Assembly: GCF_947500975.1 (NCBI RefSeq)
Contig: NZ_CANMUE010000009.1
Coordinates: 62,001-126,000, forward strand
Source of the DNA: an uncultured Polaribacter sp.
GTDB lineage: Bacteria; Bacteroidota; Bacteroidia; Flavobacteriales; Flavobacteriaceae
Length of the DNA: 64,000 bases
Direction of reading: 5' to 3'
This document shows positions 25,448-36,426 of this stretch, in pieces. The notes beneath the pieces are model-generated. The model had not been told where the DNA came from. It did no database searches and was given only the letters and a program-made list of their open reading frames with translations. Both the position numbers and the translations under genes were made by a program. Numbering within the stretch: position 1 is the first letter of the stretch; every line of letters begins with the position of its first letter.

Positions 25448-25828
25448 TTAATTAATGTTTTTTTTTTTGAATAAAAGATTAAAAAGTATTAATGCCGTAA
25501 AAATACCCGTCAAATTTGCAACAATATCAAGATATTCTGCAGTTCTATAATTTGTTAATGTATTCTGTAATATCTCAATTATTATGCCAAAAAATATACA
25601 TCCTAAAATTATAATATTTTTTTTCTTTTTGTTTCTAAATGTAAATAACCAGCTAAAAGCTAAAGAAAAATATGCTATTGCATGATAAATTTTATCAATA
25701 TTATTAAATTTTAAATCTATGTTTAAATTTGGAGCTTTTATTAAGCTTAAATATATTATAGAAATTGTAATTCCAATGGCAATTAAAATAAAATTAGCTT
25801 TTAATAAGTTCTTTATATGCTTCAGCAT
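25448..25828 (-). CDS. VanZ-family membrane protein
   Basis: This 126-residue protein has four membrane helices. The [16 protein letters not shown] motif near the second helix and a later [23 protein letters not shown] motif define VanZ-like proteins. VanZ gives teicoplanin resistance in enterococci, but most homologues, as here, have no known role. Its start lies 35 bases inside the end of gcvH, so it is translated from the same transcript. Confidence 0.85.
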   Translation of the reverse strand: MLKHIKNLLKANFILIAIGITISIIYLSLIKAPNLNIDLKFNNIDKIYHAIAYFSLAFSWLFTFRNKKKKNIIILGCIFFGIIIEILQNTLTNYRTAEYLDIVANLTGIFTALILFNLLFKKKNIN

Positions 25829-26174
25829 CTAATAAAGTATCTATTTGTGATTTATCTGACATTTCAATTTTAATCATCCAACCTTTTCCGTAAGGATCCT
25901 TATTTACTAGTTCTGGCTCATCTTCTAAGTTTTCATTAAATTCAATTACCTCTCCTGAAAGTGGCATAAATAGATCAGAAACAGTTTTTACTGCTTCTAC
26001 AGAACCAAAAACTTCACCTTCTTCAACCGTATCATCTAATGTGTCTACATCTACATAAACGATATCTCCTAATTCTCCTTGTGCAAAGTGTGTAATACCA
26101 ACGGTAGCTATATTGTCTTCAATTGCTATCCACTCGTGATCTTTTGTGTATTTTAATTCTTCTGGAATATTCAT
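25794..26174 (-). CDS. gcvH: Glycine cleavage system H protein
   Basis: This 126-residue protein has the H-protein sequence [20 protein letters not shown], with the lipoylated lysine in [12 protein letters not shown]. The lipoyl arm carries the aminomethyl group between the P, T and L proteins in glycine breakdown. The gene sits 30 bases after sprA, and the other glycine-cleavage genes are not in the window. This sprA-gcvH order is a familiar one in Flavobacteriia. Confidence 0.95.
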   Translation of the reverse strand: MNIPEELKYTKDHEWIAIEDNIATVGITHFAQGELGDIVYVDVDTLDDTVEEGEVFGSVEAVKTVSDLFMPLSGEVIEFNENLEDEPELVNKDPYGKGWMIKIEMSDKSQIDTLLDAEAYKELIKS

Positions 26175-26204
26175 TTTAATTGTTTTTAATTGTTTTTTAA
26201 TTAT

Positions 26205-29200
26205 TTAATTTCCTCCTAAATTGTATATTAAATTAATTCCACCATTGATTGCCTGTCTTGGAAATGTAGTAGAAATTGCATATTTTGATGATTGATGATT
26301 GTAATAAAACGAAGCGGTTAAATTACTATTTAATTGATAATCTGCTGTAAATTTAAATGAAAATATGTTTTGGCCTCCACTTATTTGATTGTTATCTTCA
26401 TCAATATATCTTATCTGCGTTAAGTTATCTCTTAAAGAAATATCAGCTCTCAAATTAATATCACCTTTTAAGGTTGTTTTCTTACCAGTAAATTTGGTTT
26501 TCATTTTAACATCTTTAAATACATATCCTAATCCAAAAACATATTCTGTTCCATAAATATCAGTTAATGTACTATTGTTAAAGTTCATTGTTAAAGTTCT
26601 ATCTCTTTTAATTTCTCCTCTAAAAGAAAAAGAGTTTTTCATTTTCATATCAACTTTTATTAAAGGAGAAAATTCATCGACCAAGGTTGCATTAGCTATT
26701 AGTAATTCTGGTTGATAATTTCCAGCTGAATTTGTTTCTGTAAATGCTGTATCATCTTTGTATTGTAGGTTATTTGTAAAACTTGAAATTGTATATGATG
26801 ATTTATAACCATGAGAAACTACAAAGTTTGAAAAGTTCTTTTTAAACCATTTAAATTTCATTAGACCATTATAACGTAGTGTCCAGTTAGGAATTGGTAT
26901 GTTTCTAAATATACCTGTACTCACTTTTGAAGCACTTTTTCCTGAATATGCAGCTAAAAAAGCAGGTAATAAAACTTGTTGGCTATTTTCTCCAAAACCT
27001 GTTGCATCAGCGGTGTTTTCTGTTGCTAATCTGTTTGAAATTACACTTCTGTAATCTTTCATTTTTTGAAATAATATATCTCCATCTGTAAATGCAGTAG
27101 CAAACATAGAATGACTTGTACTAAAGTTTCCTGTTTCAAAATACGGTGTATCTTCAAAAGTATCTTTACCGTCTAATAAATCTATTTGTTGAGATCTATC
27201 TCTGGTTTGAATTTTATTCCCTCTAACATCAATATTTAAATCTTTAATAGGTTTTAAAGTAAATGTATAATCTAATTTATTATAATGGGTGTTGCTATAT
27301 GTTTTATTAAAATATTCTTCACCATCTGTTCTTGTAATCAACCAACCATTTTCTAGAGCTTTATTTCTAATATCAACTTGACTACCAAAAGCAAATGCTG
27401 TTGGAGACCCACCTAAGAAACCAATGTCTTGATTGTAACCTTGTAAATATTGACCATTATTTTCTGAATAACTTATTTTTCCTTGTTTTACAGATGTAGC
27501 AATATCATAAACACCTTTTAATATTTTTTTACCTAGAGGTAAATTTTTCTTTGGTTTTATTTTAGATAAGTCTTTTCCTTTAGCGTTTTTACGTTGCGTT
27601 TTTGTTAATAAATATTTTTCTATCCCTAAGCTTTTATAAAAACGATCTAATGTAAGCGTTGTATTAATATTATGGGTATTTGCATTTTGAATTACATTAC
27701 CAATTTGTTCGAAAATTGTTTGATCTTGTGAAGAAACTTTCCAATCAAAATCAGCAGTATATGAGTAATCTGCTTTTATAAAACTTAAGAATGGGAATTT
27801 GTCTAATGGAATTTTATATGTAGCATTTAATTTTTGGTGATATTGATTTGCTCTACCAGTGTTAAAAAAGTTATCAAATATTTCTAATTCTTCTCCACTT
27901 CCAAAAGCATCATAAATAAAACTATTAGTAGCATTAAAGTTTAATTGAAGAGACTTAGTTAAATCAAACCCAATTGTATAGTCCCAATCAAATAAAAATC
28001 TTCTTTGTTTTAATTCTGGTTGATCTGATAAACCATCAATTAAATTTCTAGATTGTTGCTCATTATAAGCTCTATTAATCCTTGAGTTAATAGAAACTGT
28101 ACTAGGTATTGGATTAATATTTAAATCTTTTATAAACTTCCAATATTTACTCTTAAATTTTTCAGAGTTTTTAAAGAATTCTATAGGTTTTGAATCAAAA
28201 TTAAAATTATAACCAGCGGATGCAGAAACGTTCTCGTTAATATATTTTTGAATATTATAATCTCTATGGAACTCTTTGTTATGAGAGTAAGAAACCGCTA
28301 AGTTTTCTATATCGTAAAACTTAGGTTTTTTAGTGGAATTTGGGTTTCTATTCTTTTTAACATTGGTAAAACTAATGCTAGTTCTCTTAGTGTAATCTCT
28401 AGAAGATTCAGGATCTAAAGCATCAGGCAAGTCAGCGTTAATAGCTTCTTGTAAAGTAACATCTTGATATTTTGGGTCATATTTTGGGTCAATAAACTTT
28501 TCACCAATACTATAACTCATAGGTAATTGGATTCCCCATTTTTCAGGTGTTAATACTTTTCCAAGGTTAATTGTTGTAGAAATATTGTATTCTTTTGTTT
28601 CATCTAAACTACGTTGGTTTACTCTATCTTCTACATTACCAAAACCAATAGTTTCTATACTTCCAGAAAGAGAAATGTTGGCAACATCAGCAAAATTTGC
28701 ATCAGCATTTACAACAGCAGCCCAACCTGCTTCATTGTCAAAACCAGAAGCACGTAATTCATTAAACCAAATTTCACCACTTTTTGCAATTGTACCTGTG
28801 TTTTTTAAACCTAGCATTATTGTTTTTAATTCCGCTAGCGTAGGATTTCCTTTTACAGTAATAGTATACTTATCTGTACTGTGTAATTCTGAAGTATAAC
28901 GTTCATTATTAAGTAAGCCTAGTTTATCTCTTTCAAGTTTAACTTTACCAAAGTTTTCTAGAAAAGCGTCTAAATTATTTTCTTCTGGCCAAATATCTAA
29001 TTGACTTGTACCACCTGTAGTTGGCGTTAATGGAATTTCTACTTCATAATAATTGTCGTCTAAATCTGTACCCAACCTAATTACACCTGCAAAACCATCA
29101 TTACCTTGTAAATGCATAAACATTTTAAGGTTTTTAAAACGTCTTAAATCTACGCTTATGTTTTTGTAAATGGCTCTTGTGCTATTAGCTTCTAAATTTG

Positions 29201-32200
29201 TAACTTTTAAAGTTACAGATTGTTCATTTTGTAGTTGTATTGTTGTACTACCTTGTAGTGCTTCTCTTTCAATTCCAGGAGGTTCAATATAACTACCGTC
29301 ATTATCTTCAATACTTACTACACCTACTTCAAAATCTGCTAATTCTGTATTATCTAAATCCCTATCCGGATCTATGTCTGGGTTTATAGTTTTTGTATAT
29401 CGTCTCCAATCTCCACGTACTAAATCTAATTCACCAAATCGAATAACAACTGGCATTTTAAAATTAGTTAAAAACATTCTTATAAAACGTATACTATTAA
29501 AATTAGTAATTCCATTTACTGCAGTTCCGCTGTTAATTGGAACTCTAAATTGATACCATTTTGTTTGTTGTGTTGTTCCATTTTCTAATGTAACTGTAGT
29601 TATTTTTTCATCAACAATATTATTACGACCATATACTAAATCGGACTGATTTAAAGATATTTTATATTGGTAGTAACTTTCAACAGTATTCATTGTTTGA
29701 TCCTTATTGATGTCTTCTACATCAGGATAAGTTGTAGATGAAGTAGGATACGATTCTGTTGATTGATTTAAAGTTGGCGAGTTTCCTTGGGTGTTGTTGT
29801 AATTTTTATATCTCCTAATAATAGATGCATTTATATTATCTAATTCTGCTCCTCTAAAATATTGAAAGTTATCAGCGGCAGGGTCAGGTAAAGAAGCATA
29901 AATATTACCAATACCTTCTAAGCTTTTTTCTTCAGTATCATTTAAACCATCATAACCAACATCTTGGTGTATTCTAGCATTATCTTCTTCACTAAAAGCA
30001 TAAATTATTGATGGGTTTGTTGGTACATCACCCCAAGTTGTTCTGTCTACATTAGATCCATCTACTTTTAAACCATCTTCTGGTAATCCGTTTTCAAACA
30101 TCTTACGATTATCTTTTACAATATCTTCAGATATACTACCTAAGTTAATGTATAAATCACCTACTTGATTTGTTAAATCATTAGGGTTTACGTTGGATGG
30201 TAAACCGTCTTCGGACGTAATAGAATAATTTTCATAAGGATTCATAATCCAGAATTGTATATATTCTATATTAGCTTGATCAAAATTAGTAGTTGTAAGA
30301 GCACGCATAATTCCTCCCCAATTTGTCTCTGGGTTTTTAAGGGTGATTCCGCCATTTTCATCGTTAAAATCTACATCATTTATATCTTGGTTAAAATTAT
30401 AAGATCCTCTTTCTGATGGGAAATATGCTAAATTTAAAGTATTTATCAAAGAATTTTGTGTAATGTCTAATTGTACATTCGGAAATAATTCTGAATAACT
30501 TATCTGCCTAGATGCTGCTTTAGATAATTCATCAGCATCAATACTTGCAGGAGTATCTCCAATTCCATAAAAAATTTGATCTACATTGTACCAAGCTAAT
30601 TTTGCTCTTTTATTGTTGTAAGTTAAATCTGTTTGACTACCCAAAAAACCATCGAAGTATTTTGGTGTACTAGCTTCATGCCAATCTAAAGGAGATAATA
30701 AACTTATAGATATTTGAGAGGCTTCAAAATCATCTATATAAGTAGTTGCTGCACCTGTAACATCAATTCCACTTGGAGTTCCAGGTAGTAAATAAGCCAT
30801 ATCTGCTCTAACAGAAAGGTTTGATGGTACATCTGTGTCTACAAATGGTAACTTATTAGCTAGTTTTGTAAAATATGGCACCTCTGTAGAATAATCAATA
30901 TTTATCCCAAACATTGTATTGTCAATAGGGTCTGAGCCGTAATTAACTTTAGAAGTCAAAGGTCTTTCGTTTACATTTAAAACTGTTGCGCCAACTATAA
31001 AATCTTCAGAAAATTTATGTTCAATATCAACACCCATAAAGGTTTTTCTTTGTTGATTAAATACTGTATTATTTTCTGTAGATACACTTATTGGTGTTCC
31101 AGATGCTTGTAAACCTGGGTCGATAATTTTAACTCTTCCAAGTTGATAATCTACAACATAATCTACCCCTTCTACTAATTGTTTTCCGCCAGCTGTAACA
31201 TTTACAGATCCTCTAGGAACGTTAAAAGCTCCAATAGGAATTCCGCCAGAATTTTCTGATTTAAAATATCCAGTTAAAAAATATTTATCTTTATCTTGAT
31301 GATTATTTTTAATATTTGTTTTGGTATTTAAATACAATTCTTTAAATAAATATTGTTCGTCTAAAGTTTCATCTAAACCAATATCATCAGCAATACTTGT
31401 ATCTTTTACTAAATCATTTCCAAAAGGTTCTGGCTCTGGAAAAATAATGTATCCATTTTCAGAGTTAACTGTAATTCCTTCTACATAATCAAAAAAACCA
31501 TCAGAATTTCTAAATTGACTTTGATCTAACTGGTCTAATTTAAAAACTTGTATTAAAGGTAAATTTGGAATATCAGCAGTTTGCGCATTTTGAAGTGTAT
31601 TTGATGCTATACCTGTTTGATCGTCTCGGTATTGTAGCTCAATACGAAAACCGTCTTGCGATAATGGATAAGCTCCTAAAGCATAAATGTTTTTCATCAT
31701 TAAACGCCAGGTAGGAAAAGATTCCTCTTCATTTGTAGTTGTATTTGTACGTATAGTTTGTAAAATTTCTGATCGTAATAATTTTACAGCTAAGTTTTCT
31801 GGGGCTTGTATACCGTCATTAGAAAATTCACCAACTTTAAATGATTTTTCTGTACTTCCGTTTACCGTACCTGCTACTGTATATTCGTAAGCAACAGCTA
31901 GTACCTCACCATCATTTAATCTTCTGTTTAAAGAGATGTACCCTAATTGTGAGTTTAATGTAAACTCACTAGCATCTAATTTTCTTGCATTTTCAAGGAT
32001 AGAATAATCTGTTCCTTGTTCCATGTTAAAGGCACCTTTTAGGGTGTTATCCACATCAGCAATATTTCTAATTCCGTCTAAAATGGTAGTTTCAAAAATA
32101 TTATTAGCATCGTTTTGTGGTAAGTTTAGGGTTTGACCATTTGATATAATTGTTACAGGGTTTGTTGCTTGTACCAAATTAGAATCATCTACTAAATTGT

Positions 32201-33305
32201 TATAGTTAGAGTTAGTATTATTTGCTTCACCAATATCTGCTAAAGCAACAATAGACCTAAAATCGTCAGTACTTGAATTTCTATTTGTAACCCAAACTTC
32301 TATCCTTGTAATATTTACTTGACTACTAATAAGTGGGTAATTTTTTAAAGAGTTTGCATAATTATCAATAAAATATTGTGATAGAAAAAAGTGACGATCA
32401 TTATCATAATCTGTTGTTTGTAATTCAAAAGATTGAATAGAGGCTCCTGCTTCTGCAACCACAGTTTTGCTTTCTGAATTTTGTTGTGAAAAAACAGCAG
32501 TAACATTGGTGTTACCAAACTTTAATTTAGTTTTTACACCAAATAAACTTTGCGCACCATTGATTAAAGAGTTTTTAATAGGCATTGATATGTTACCTGC
32601 TTCAAAACCTTGTAGTATATCATCTTCTGACGGTGCAAAATCGATTTTGGTAAGGTTTTGAAAATCGAAACTTGCTTGTGTATCATAATTTAGTGCAAAC
32701 TCTAAACGCTCTCCAACTTTTGCACGTAAGCTTGCATTTATTTGTTGGTCAAAATCAAAAGTAAAACTACTTCTGTTTTCTTCGGATATTTGTGGGTTAT
32801 CAGTGTTTTGATAAATAAAACCTAGTTTTAGATTTAAGCTTCCTGTAGGTGTAACTTTAACTGTATTTCCTCCAAAAATAGATTTAAAAAATTTTGAGTT
32901 GACATAATAAGTTGGTAGTAAGTCTTTTTGAGCTACATCAGACCCCTTTTTTTTGCCGCTTGTTGCACTTACTTTATCTTTAAAATACTGCAACATATCT
33001 CTCTTTAAACGATACTGTTTGTATTCGTTAGGGGTAAGATAAATAGGAGTTCTTGTGTTATAATCTCCAATTTTTTCAACAATAACATAAAGATTTAGAG
33101 CTTTGTCAAAAACAATTTCTTTTTTAGCTAAGTCATCTAAAAATAAGCCACCTTTTTGATTTTTTTTAAAGTTGTATTTTAAAGGTATAGTATCTTTTTT
33201 TAGAGTTACATTGTCTTGTGTTCTAATTGTTTGCGTGTATGATCTTTGGCTTACAGCAAAAGTAAACAATACTAACAAACTTATATTTTTAAATAATTTA
33301 ATCAA
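26205..33305 (-). CDS. sprA: SprA, outer-membrane translocon of the type IX secretion system
   Basis: At 2366 residues this protein is close to the size of the characterised Flavobacterium SprA (about 2400). It has a signal peptide ending near residue 25 and repeated barrel-strand sequences throughout. The plug-like central regions contain DFEASQISISLLSPLDWHEA and WGGIMRALTTTNFDQANIEYI, a SprA hallmark. It ends in aromatic-rich strands closing with GGINLIYNLGGN. SprA forms a very large single-chain barrel through which CTD-tagged proteins leave the cell, and it is needed for gliding in gliders. It starts 4 bases after ruvA. No CTD-bearing cargo gene is seen nearby. Confidence 0.96.
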   Translation of the reverse strand: MIKLFKNISLLVLFTFAVSQRSYTQTIRTQDNVTLKKDTIPLKYNFKKNQKGGLFLDDLAKKEIVFDKALNLYVIVEKIGDYNTRTPIYLTPNEYKQYRLKRDMLQYFKDKVSATSGKKKGSDVAQKDLLPTYYVNSKFFKSIFGGNTVKVTPTGSLNLKLGFIYQNTDNPQISEENRSSFTFDFDQQINASLRAKVGERLEFALNYDTQASFDFQNLTKIDFAPSEDDILQGFEAGNISMPIKNSLINGAQSLFGVKTKLKFGNTNVTAVFSQQNSESKTVVAEAGASIQSFELQTTDYDNDRHFFLSQYFIDNYANSLKNYPLISSQVNITRIEVWVTNRNSSTDDFRSIVALADIGEANNTNSNYNNLVDDSNLVQATNPVTIISNGQTLNLPQNDANNIFETTILDGIRNIADVDNTLKGAFNMEQGTDYSILENARKLDASEFTLNSQLGYISLNRRLNDGEVLAVAYEYTVAGTVNGSTEKSFKVGEFSNDGIQAPENLAVKLLRSEILQTIRTNTTTNEEESFPTWRLMMKNIYALGAYPLSQDGFRIELQYRDDQTGIASNTLQNAQTADIPNLPLIQVFKLDQLDQSQFRNSDGFFDYVEGITVNSENGYIIFPEPEPFGNDLVKDTSIADDIGLDETLDEQYLFKELYLNTKTNIKNNHQDKDKYFLTGYFKSENSGGIPIGAFNVPRGSVNVTAGGKQLVEGVDYVVDYQLGRVKIIDPGLQASGTPISVSTENNTVFNQQRKTFMGVDIEHKFSEDFIVGATVLNVNERPLTSKVNYGSDPIDNTMFGINIDYSTEVPYFTKLANKLPFVDTDVPSNLSVRADMAYLLPGTPSGIDVTGAATTYIDDFEASQISISLLSPLDWHEASTPKYFDGFLGSQTDLTYNNKRAKLAWYNVDQIFYGIGDTPASIDADELSKAASRQISYSELFPNVQLDITQNSLINTLNLAYFPSERGSYNFNQDINDVDFNDENGGITLKNPETNWGGIMRALTTTNFDQANIEYIQFWIMNPYENYSITSEDGLPSNVNPNDLTNQVGDLYINLGSISEDIVKDNRKMFENGLPEDGLKVDGSNVDRTTWGDVPTNPSIIYAFSEEDNARIHQDVGYDGLNDTEEKSLEGIGNIYASLPDPAADNFQYFRGAELDNINASIIRRYKNYNNTQGNSPTLNQSTESYPTSSTTYPDVEDINKDQTMNTVESYYQYKISLNQSDLVYGRNNIVDEKITTVTLENGTTQQTKWYQFRVPINSGTAVNGITNFNSIRFIRMFLTNFKMPVVIRFGELDLVRGDWRRYTKTINPDIDPDRDLDNTELADFEVGVVSIEDNDGSYIEPPGIEREALQGSTTIQLQNEQSVTLKVTNLEANSTRAIYKNISVDLRRFKNLKMFMHLQGNDGFAGVIRLGTDLDDNYYEVEIPLTPTTGGTSQLDIWPEENNLDAFLENFGKVKLERDKLGLLNNERYTSELHSTDKYTITVKGNPTLAELKTIMLGLKNTGTIAKSGEIWFNELRASGFDNEAGWAAVVNADANFADVANISLSGSIETIGFGNVEDRVNQRSLDETKEYNISTTINLGKVLTPEKWGIQLPMSYSIGEKFIDPKYDPKYQDVTLQEAINADLPDALDPESSRDYTKRTSISFTNVKKNRNPNSTKKPKFYDIENLAVSYSHNKEFHRDYNIQKYINENVSASAGYNFNFDSKPIEFFKNSEKFKSKYWKFIKDLNINPIPSTVSINSRINRAYNEQQSRNLIDGLSDQPELKQRRFLFDWDYTIGFDLTKSLQLNFNATNSFIYDAFGSGEELEIFDNFFNTGRANQYHQKLNATYKIPLDKFPFLSFIKADYSYTADFDWKVSSQDQTIFEQIGNVIQNANTHNINTTLTLDRFYKSLGIEKYLLTKTQRKNAKGKDLSKIKPKKNLPLGKKILKGVYDIATSVKQGKISYSENNGQYLQGYNQDIGFLGGSPTAFAFGSQVDIRNKALENGWLITRTDGEEYFNKTYSNTHYNKLDYTFTLKPIKDLNIDVRGNKIQTRDRSQQIDLLDGKDTFEDTPYFETGNFSTSHSMFATAFTDGDILFQKMKDYRSVISNRLATENTADATGFGENSQQVLLPAFLAAYSGKSASKVSTGIFRNIPIPNWTLRYNGLMKFKWFKKNFSNFVVSHGYKSSYTISSFTNNLQYKDDTAFTETNSAGNYQPELLIANATLVDEFSPLIKVDMKMKNSFSFRGEIKRDRTLTMNFNNSTLTDIYGTEYVFGLGYVFKDVKMKTKFTGKKTTLKGDINLRADISLRDNLTQIRYIDEDNNQISGGQNIFSFKFTADYQLNSNLTASFYYNHQSSKYAISTTFPRQAINGGINLIYNLGGN

Positions 33306-33309
33306 TTTA

Positions 33310-33891
33310 CTATAAATTTTTTAAAGCTAGTTTTATGATTTTTTCTACAGTTGCATCAGGAGTTTCTTTTAAAACAATATTAACCACTTTTTCAGATTGT
33401 TTTCGTTGAAAACCTAAAACCTCTAAAGCTGATAACGCTTCATCTTTATTTGTATTGTTTGTAAATACTGAAACTTCATCTATATTAAAAGTTTTTAAAA
33501 TTTTATCTTTTAAATCAACAATAACTCTTTGCGCAGTTTTTGCACCAATGCCCTTTACAGATTGTATTAAGGGTACGTTTTCTGATGCAATTGCATTTTG
33601 TATTTCCTCTGATGTCATTGATGATAACATAGTTCTTGCTATGCTAGGTCCAACTCCAGAAACCGAAATTAATAATTTAAAAACTTCTCTTTCAGTTTTA
33701 TTAATAAAGCCATAAAGTGTGTGAGCGTCTTCTCTAATAATTAAATGTGTAAATAAAACTACATTTTCATCTGTTGGTAAACTAGAAAAAGTATTTAACG
33801 AGATATGAAGTAAATAACCAACACCATTACAATCTACAACAATTTCTGTTGGATTTTTTTCTACTAACCTTCCTCTAACTTGTGTTATCAT
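33310..33891 (-). CDS. ruvA: Holliday junction branch-migration protein RuvA
   Basis: This 193-residue protein starts MITQVRGRLVEKNPTEIVVDCNGVGY (OB-fold). Two helix-hairpin-helix motifs follow (LISVSGVGPSIARTML and IQSVKGIGAKTAQRVIVDLK), then a short C-terminal RuvB-binding domain (DEALSALEVLGF). RuvA tetramers hold four-way junctions while RuvB drives migration. It is placed between maeB (31-base gap) and sprA (4-base gap), so a repair gene shares a transcript with a secretion gene. Confidence 0.96.
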   Translation of the reverse strand: MITQVRGRLVEKNPTEIVVDCNGVGYLLHISLNTFSSLPTDENVVLFTHLIIREDAHTLYGFINKTEREVFKLLISVSGVGPSIARTMLSSMTSEEIQNAIASENVPLIQSVKGIGAKTAQRVIVDLKDKILKTFNIDEVSVFTNNTNKDEALSALEVLGFQRKQSEKVVNIVLKETPDATVEKIIKLALKNL

Positions 33892-33922
33892 ACCGTCTTT
33901 TTCAGGGCTCTAATGTAGTAAT

Positions 33923-36199
33923 TTATTTGTTCTTTTCTCTTTGTTGAGCATCTACACATGCTAAAGCAGCCATATTTACCATTTCATCTACGCTACAACC
34001 TAGTTGTAATATGTGTACTGCTTTACTTAATCCTAAAATAACAGGACCAATAGATTCTGCTTTATTAACTTCTTTTAATAATTTATAGGTGATGTTTGCA
34101 GATTCTAAATTAGGAAAAATTAGTACGTTTACTTTTTGACCATTTAATTTTGAAAATGGAAATTCTTTTTCTAACATTTCTCTATTTAGAGCAAAATCTG
34201 CTTGAATTTCTCCATCAACATTTGCCTTTGGATAATGACGATGAATAAAAGAAACAGCTTCGTTTATTTTTTTTGATGTTTCAGAACTTGAAGACCCAAA
34301 GTTAGAAAAAGAGATCATTGCAACATTTGGTTTCATACCAAACATTTTTACCAATTTCGATGTCATTTGGGTTATTTTTACCAAATCTTTTGCTGTTGGG
34401 TTTAGGTTAATAGTTGTGTCTGCTAAAAATAACGGACCCTGTTTGGTAAGCATTAAGTTACAAGCAGCAATTTTAGAAATACTTTTGTCTTTTTCTATAA
34501 GTTCTAATATTGGTTTTACAACTGTTGGGTATGGTCTAGAATAACCAGTAATTAAAGCATCTGCTTCATTTTCATTCACCATCATTGCAGCAAAATAATT
34601 ACGTTCTCGCATTAATTTTGTTGCTTGAGATAATGTTTTCCCTTTTCGTTGTCTTCTTGTCCAGTAAGCTTTTCCAAAACGATTTCTTCGTTCTTCTTCT
34701 TCATCAGTTTTAGGATCAAAAATTGGCACATCTCCAGTAAAACCAATTTCTTCTTTTAATGCTAAAATCAAATCTTTTCTTCCTAATAAAATAGGTTTTC
34801 CAATTTTTTCATCATGTACTCTCTGCGCAGCTTTTAAAACATCTAAATGATCTGCTTCCGCAAAAACAATACGTTTAAGGTTGTTTTTTGCTCTATTATG
34901 TAATAATCTAATTTCTTTACTACCAGAACCAGATCTTTCCATTAATTGCTCTCTATACCTATCCCAATCTTCAATTGGTTCTAATGCAACTCCAGAATCC
35001 ATAGCTGCTTTTGCAATTGCTGGTGGAATTTCATAAATTAATCTTGGATCAAATGGTTTAGGAATAATGTATTCTTTACCAAAGGATAAACTAACTTCAT
35101 CATACACAATATTTACTTGCTCAGGAACCGATTTTTTAGCCAAGTTTGCTAACGCATGTACGGCAGCAAGTTTCATTTCTTCATTAATCTTAGTAGCTCT
35201 TACATCTAAAGCACCTCTAAAAATAAACGGAAAGCCTAATACGTTATTTACTTGGTTAGGATGGTCGGATCTACCGGTTGCCATAATAATATCTTCTCTA
35301 GTATTAATGGCTACATCATATTCAATTTCAGGGTCAGGATTTGCCATCGCAAATACTATTGGGTCATTTGCCATAGAAAGCAACATTTCTGGCGAAACTA
35401 CATTACCCATTGATAAACCAATAAAAACATCTGCATTATGCATAGCTTCCTCTAAAGTATTTACATCTTTAGAAGTTGCAAATTCTGCTTTTTGAGAAGT
35501 TAAAGTTGCTCTATCTTTTCTGATAACACCTTTGCTATCACACATAATGATGTTTTCTTTGTTTGCTCCTAATTTTACATACAAACGTGTACAAGAAATA
35601 GCGGCTGCACCAGCACCATTAACAACTATTTTTACTTTAGATATATCTTTTTTAGTAATTTCAATAGCATTTTTTAAAGCGGCTGCAGATATAATTGCAG
35701 TTCCATGCTGATCATCATGCATTACAGGAATATTTAATTCCTCTTTTAAGCGTCTTTCTATTTCAAAAGCTTCAGGAGCTTTTATATCTTCTAAATTAAT
35801 TCCTCCAAAAGTAGGAGCAATTGCTTTTACAGTTTCTATAAATTTATCCACATCAGTGGCATCTACTTCAATATCAAAAACGTCTATATCTGCAAAGATT
35901 TTAAATAACAAACCTTTTCCTTCCATCACTGGTTTTGAGGCTTCAGGGCCAATATCTCCCAAACCTAAAACGGCAGTTCCATTAGATATTACTGCTACTA
36001 AATTACCTTTAGCAGTGTATTTGTAAACATTATTTTTGTCTTTTGCAATTTCTAAACAAGGTTCAGCAACTCCTGGAGAATATGCTAAAGCTAAATCATG
36101 TTGAGTGGCATACTTTTTAGTAGGTATAACTTCTATTTTACCAGGTTTAGGTTTTGCATGGTATAATAAAGCTTCATGTCTTTTTCTAGAATCACTCAT
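33923..36199 (-). CDS. maeB: NADP-dependent malic enzyme with phosphotransacetylase-like domain
   Basis: This 758-residue fusion has an N-terminal malic-enzyme half at about residues 1-420: ALAYSPGVAEPC, NGTAVLGLGDIGP, DDQHGTAIISAAAL, and VVNGAGAAAISC for NADP binding. A C-terminal phosphate acetyltransferase-like half follows at 430-758 (RIVFAEADHLDVL, LITGYSRPYPTVVKPIL). The enzyme converts malate to pyruvate and CO2 with NADPH formation. The PTA-like part usually binds acetyl-CoA as a regulator. It is the first gene of the run leading to sprA and has a -7 box at 36228-36235. Confidence 0.95.
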   Translation of the reverse strand: MSDSRKRHEALLYHAKPKPGKIEVIPTKKYATQHDLALAYSPGVAEPCLEIAKDKNNVYKYTAKGNLVAVISNGTAVLGLGDIGPEASKPVMEGKGLLFKIFADIDVFDIEVDATDVDKFIETVKAIAPTFGGINLEDIKAPEAFEIERRLKEELNIPVMHDDQHGTAIISAAALKNAIEITKKDISKVKIVVNGAGAAAISCTRLYVKLGANKENIIMCDSKGVIRKDRATLTSQKAEFATSKDVNTLEEAMHNADVFIGLSMGNVVSPEMLLSMANDPIVFAMANPDPEIEYDVAINTREDIIMATGRSDHPNQVNNVLGFPFIFRGALDVRATKINEEMKLAAVHALANLAKKSVPEQVNIVYDEVSLSFGKEYIIPKPFDPRLIYEIPPAIAKAAMDSGVALEPIEDWDRYREQLMERSGSGSKEIRLLHNRAKNNLKRIVFAEADHLDVLKAAQRVHDEKIGKPILLGRKDLILALKEEIGFTGDVPIFDPKTDEEEERRNRFGKAYWTRRQRKGKTLSQATKLMRERNYFAAMMVNENEADALITGYSRPYPTVVKPILELIEKDKSISKIAACNLMLTKQGPLFLADTTINLNPTAKDLVKITQMTSKLVKMFGMKPNVAMISFSNFGSSSSETSKKINEAVSFIHRHYPKANVDGEIQADFALNREMLEKEFPFSKLNGQKVNVLIFPNLESANITYKLLKEVNKAESIGPVILGLSKAVHILQLGCSVDEMVNMAALACVDAQQREKNK

Positions 36200-36227
36200 A
36201 ACTTAAATTAAGTTTGTTAATAGCAAA

Positions 36228-36235
36228 CAAATATA
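36228..36235 (-). promoter_or_regulatory. -7 promoter element for maeB and the run downstream
   Basis: The minus-strand sequence TATATTTG is an exact match, 28 bases before the maeB start. It is the best candidate promoter for the maeB-ruvA-sprA-gcvH-vanZ transcript. Confidence 0.55.
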
Positions 36236-36396
36236 GGATTTTCAATGGAAGAGCAATAGCAATTTTTAATCTTTTAAATATTGATTATTTTCTTTAATAA
36301 ATTAGTCTAGTTTTATCTTTTTGAAGCTTTTAAAGATTAAAGACTGCTTTTTAATTTGTTTAACAAAATTTAAGTATTTATTTGTAAGATAAATTT

Positions 36397-36404
36397 TATG
36401 TTTG
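36397..36404 (+). promoter_or_regulatory. -7 promoter element for the DUF5686 gene
   Basis: TATGTTTG matches exactly and lies 22 bases before the start at 36427. A TTTG occurs at 36381-36384, but it is too close to be a normal -33 element. Confidence 0.5.
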
Positions 36405-36426
36405 TTAATTAAACTTAAGCTAGACT

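Noticed and set aside
25448..25828. VanZ-like gene as an antibiotic-resistance gene
   Set aside because: No vanHAX or other resistance genes are present, and most VanZ homologues have unrelated, unknown roles.
35067..35495. 142-codon open frame on the plus strand
   Set aside because: It is the antisense shadow of maeB, which is full length and well conserved.
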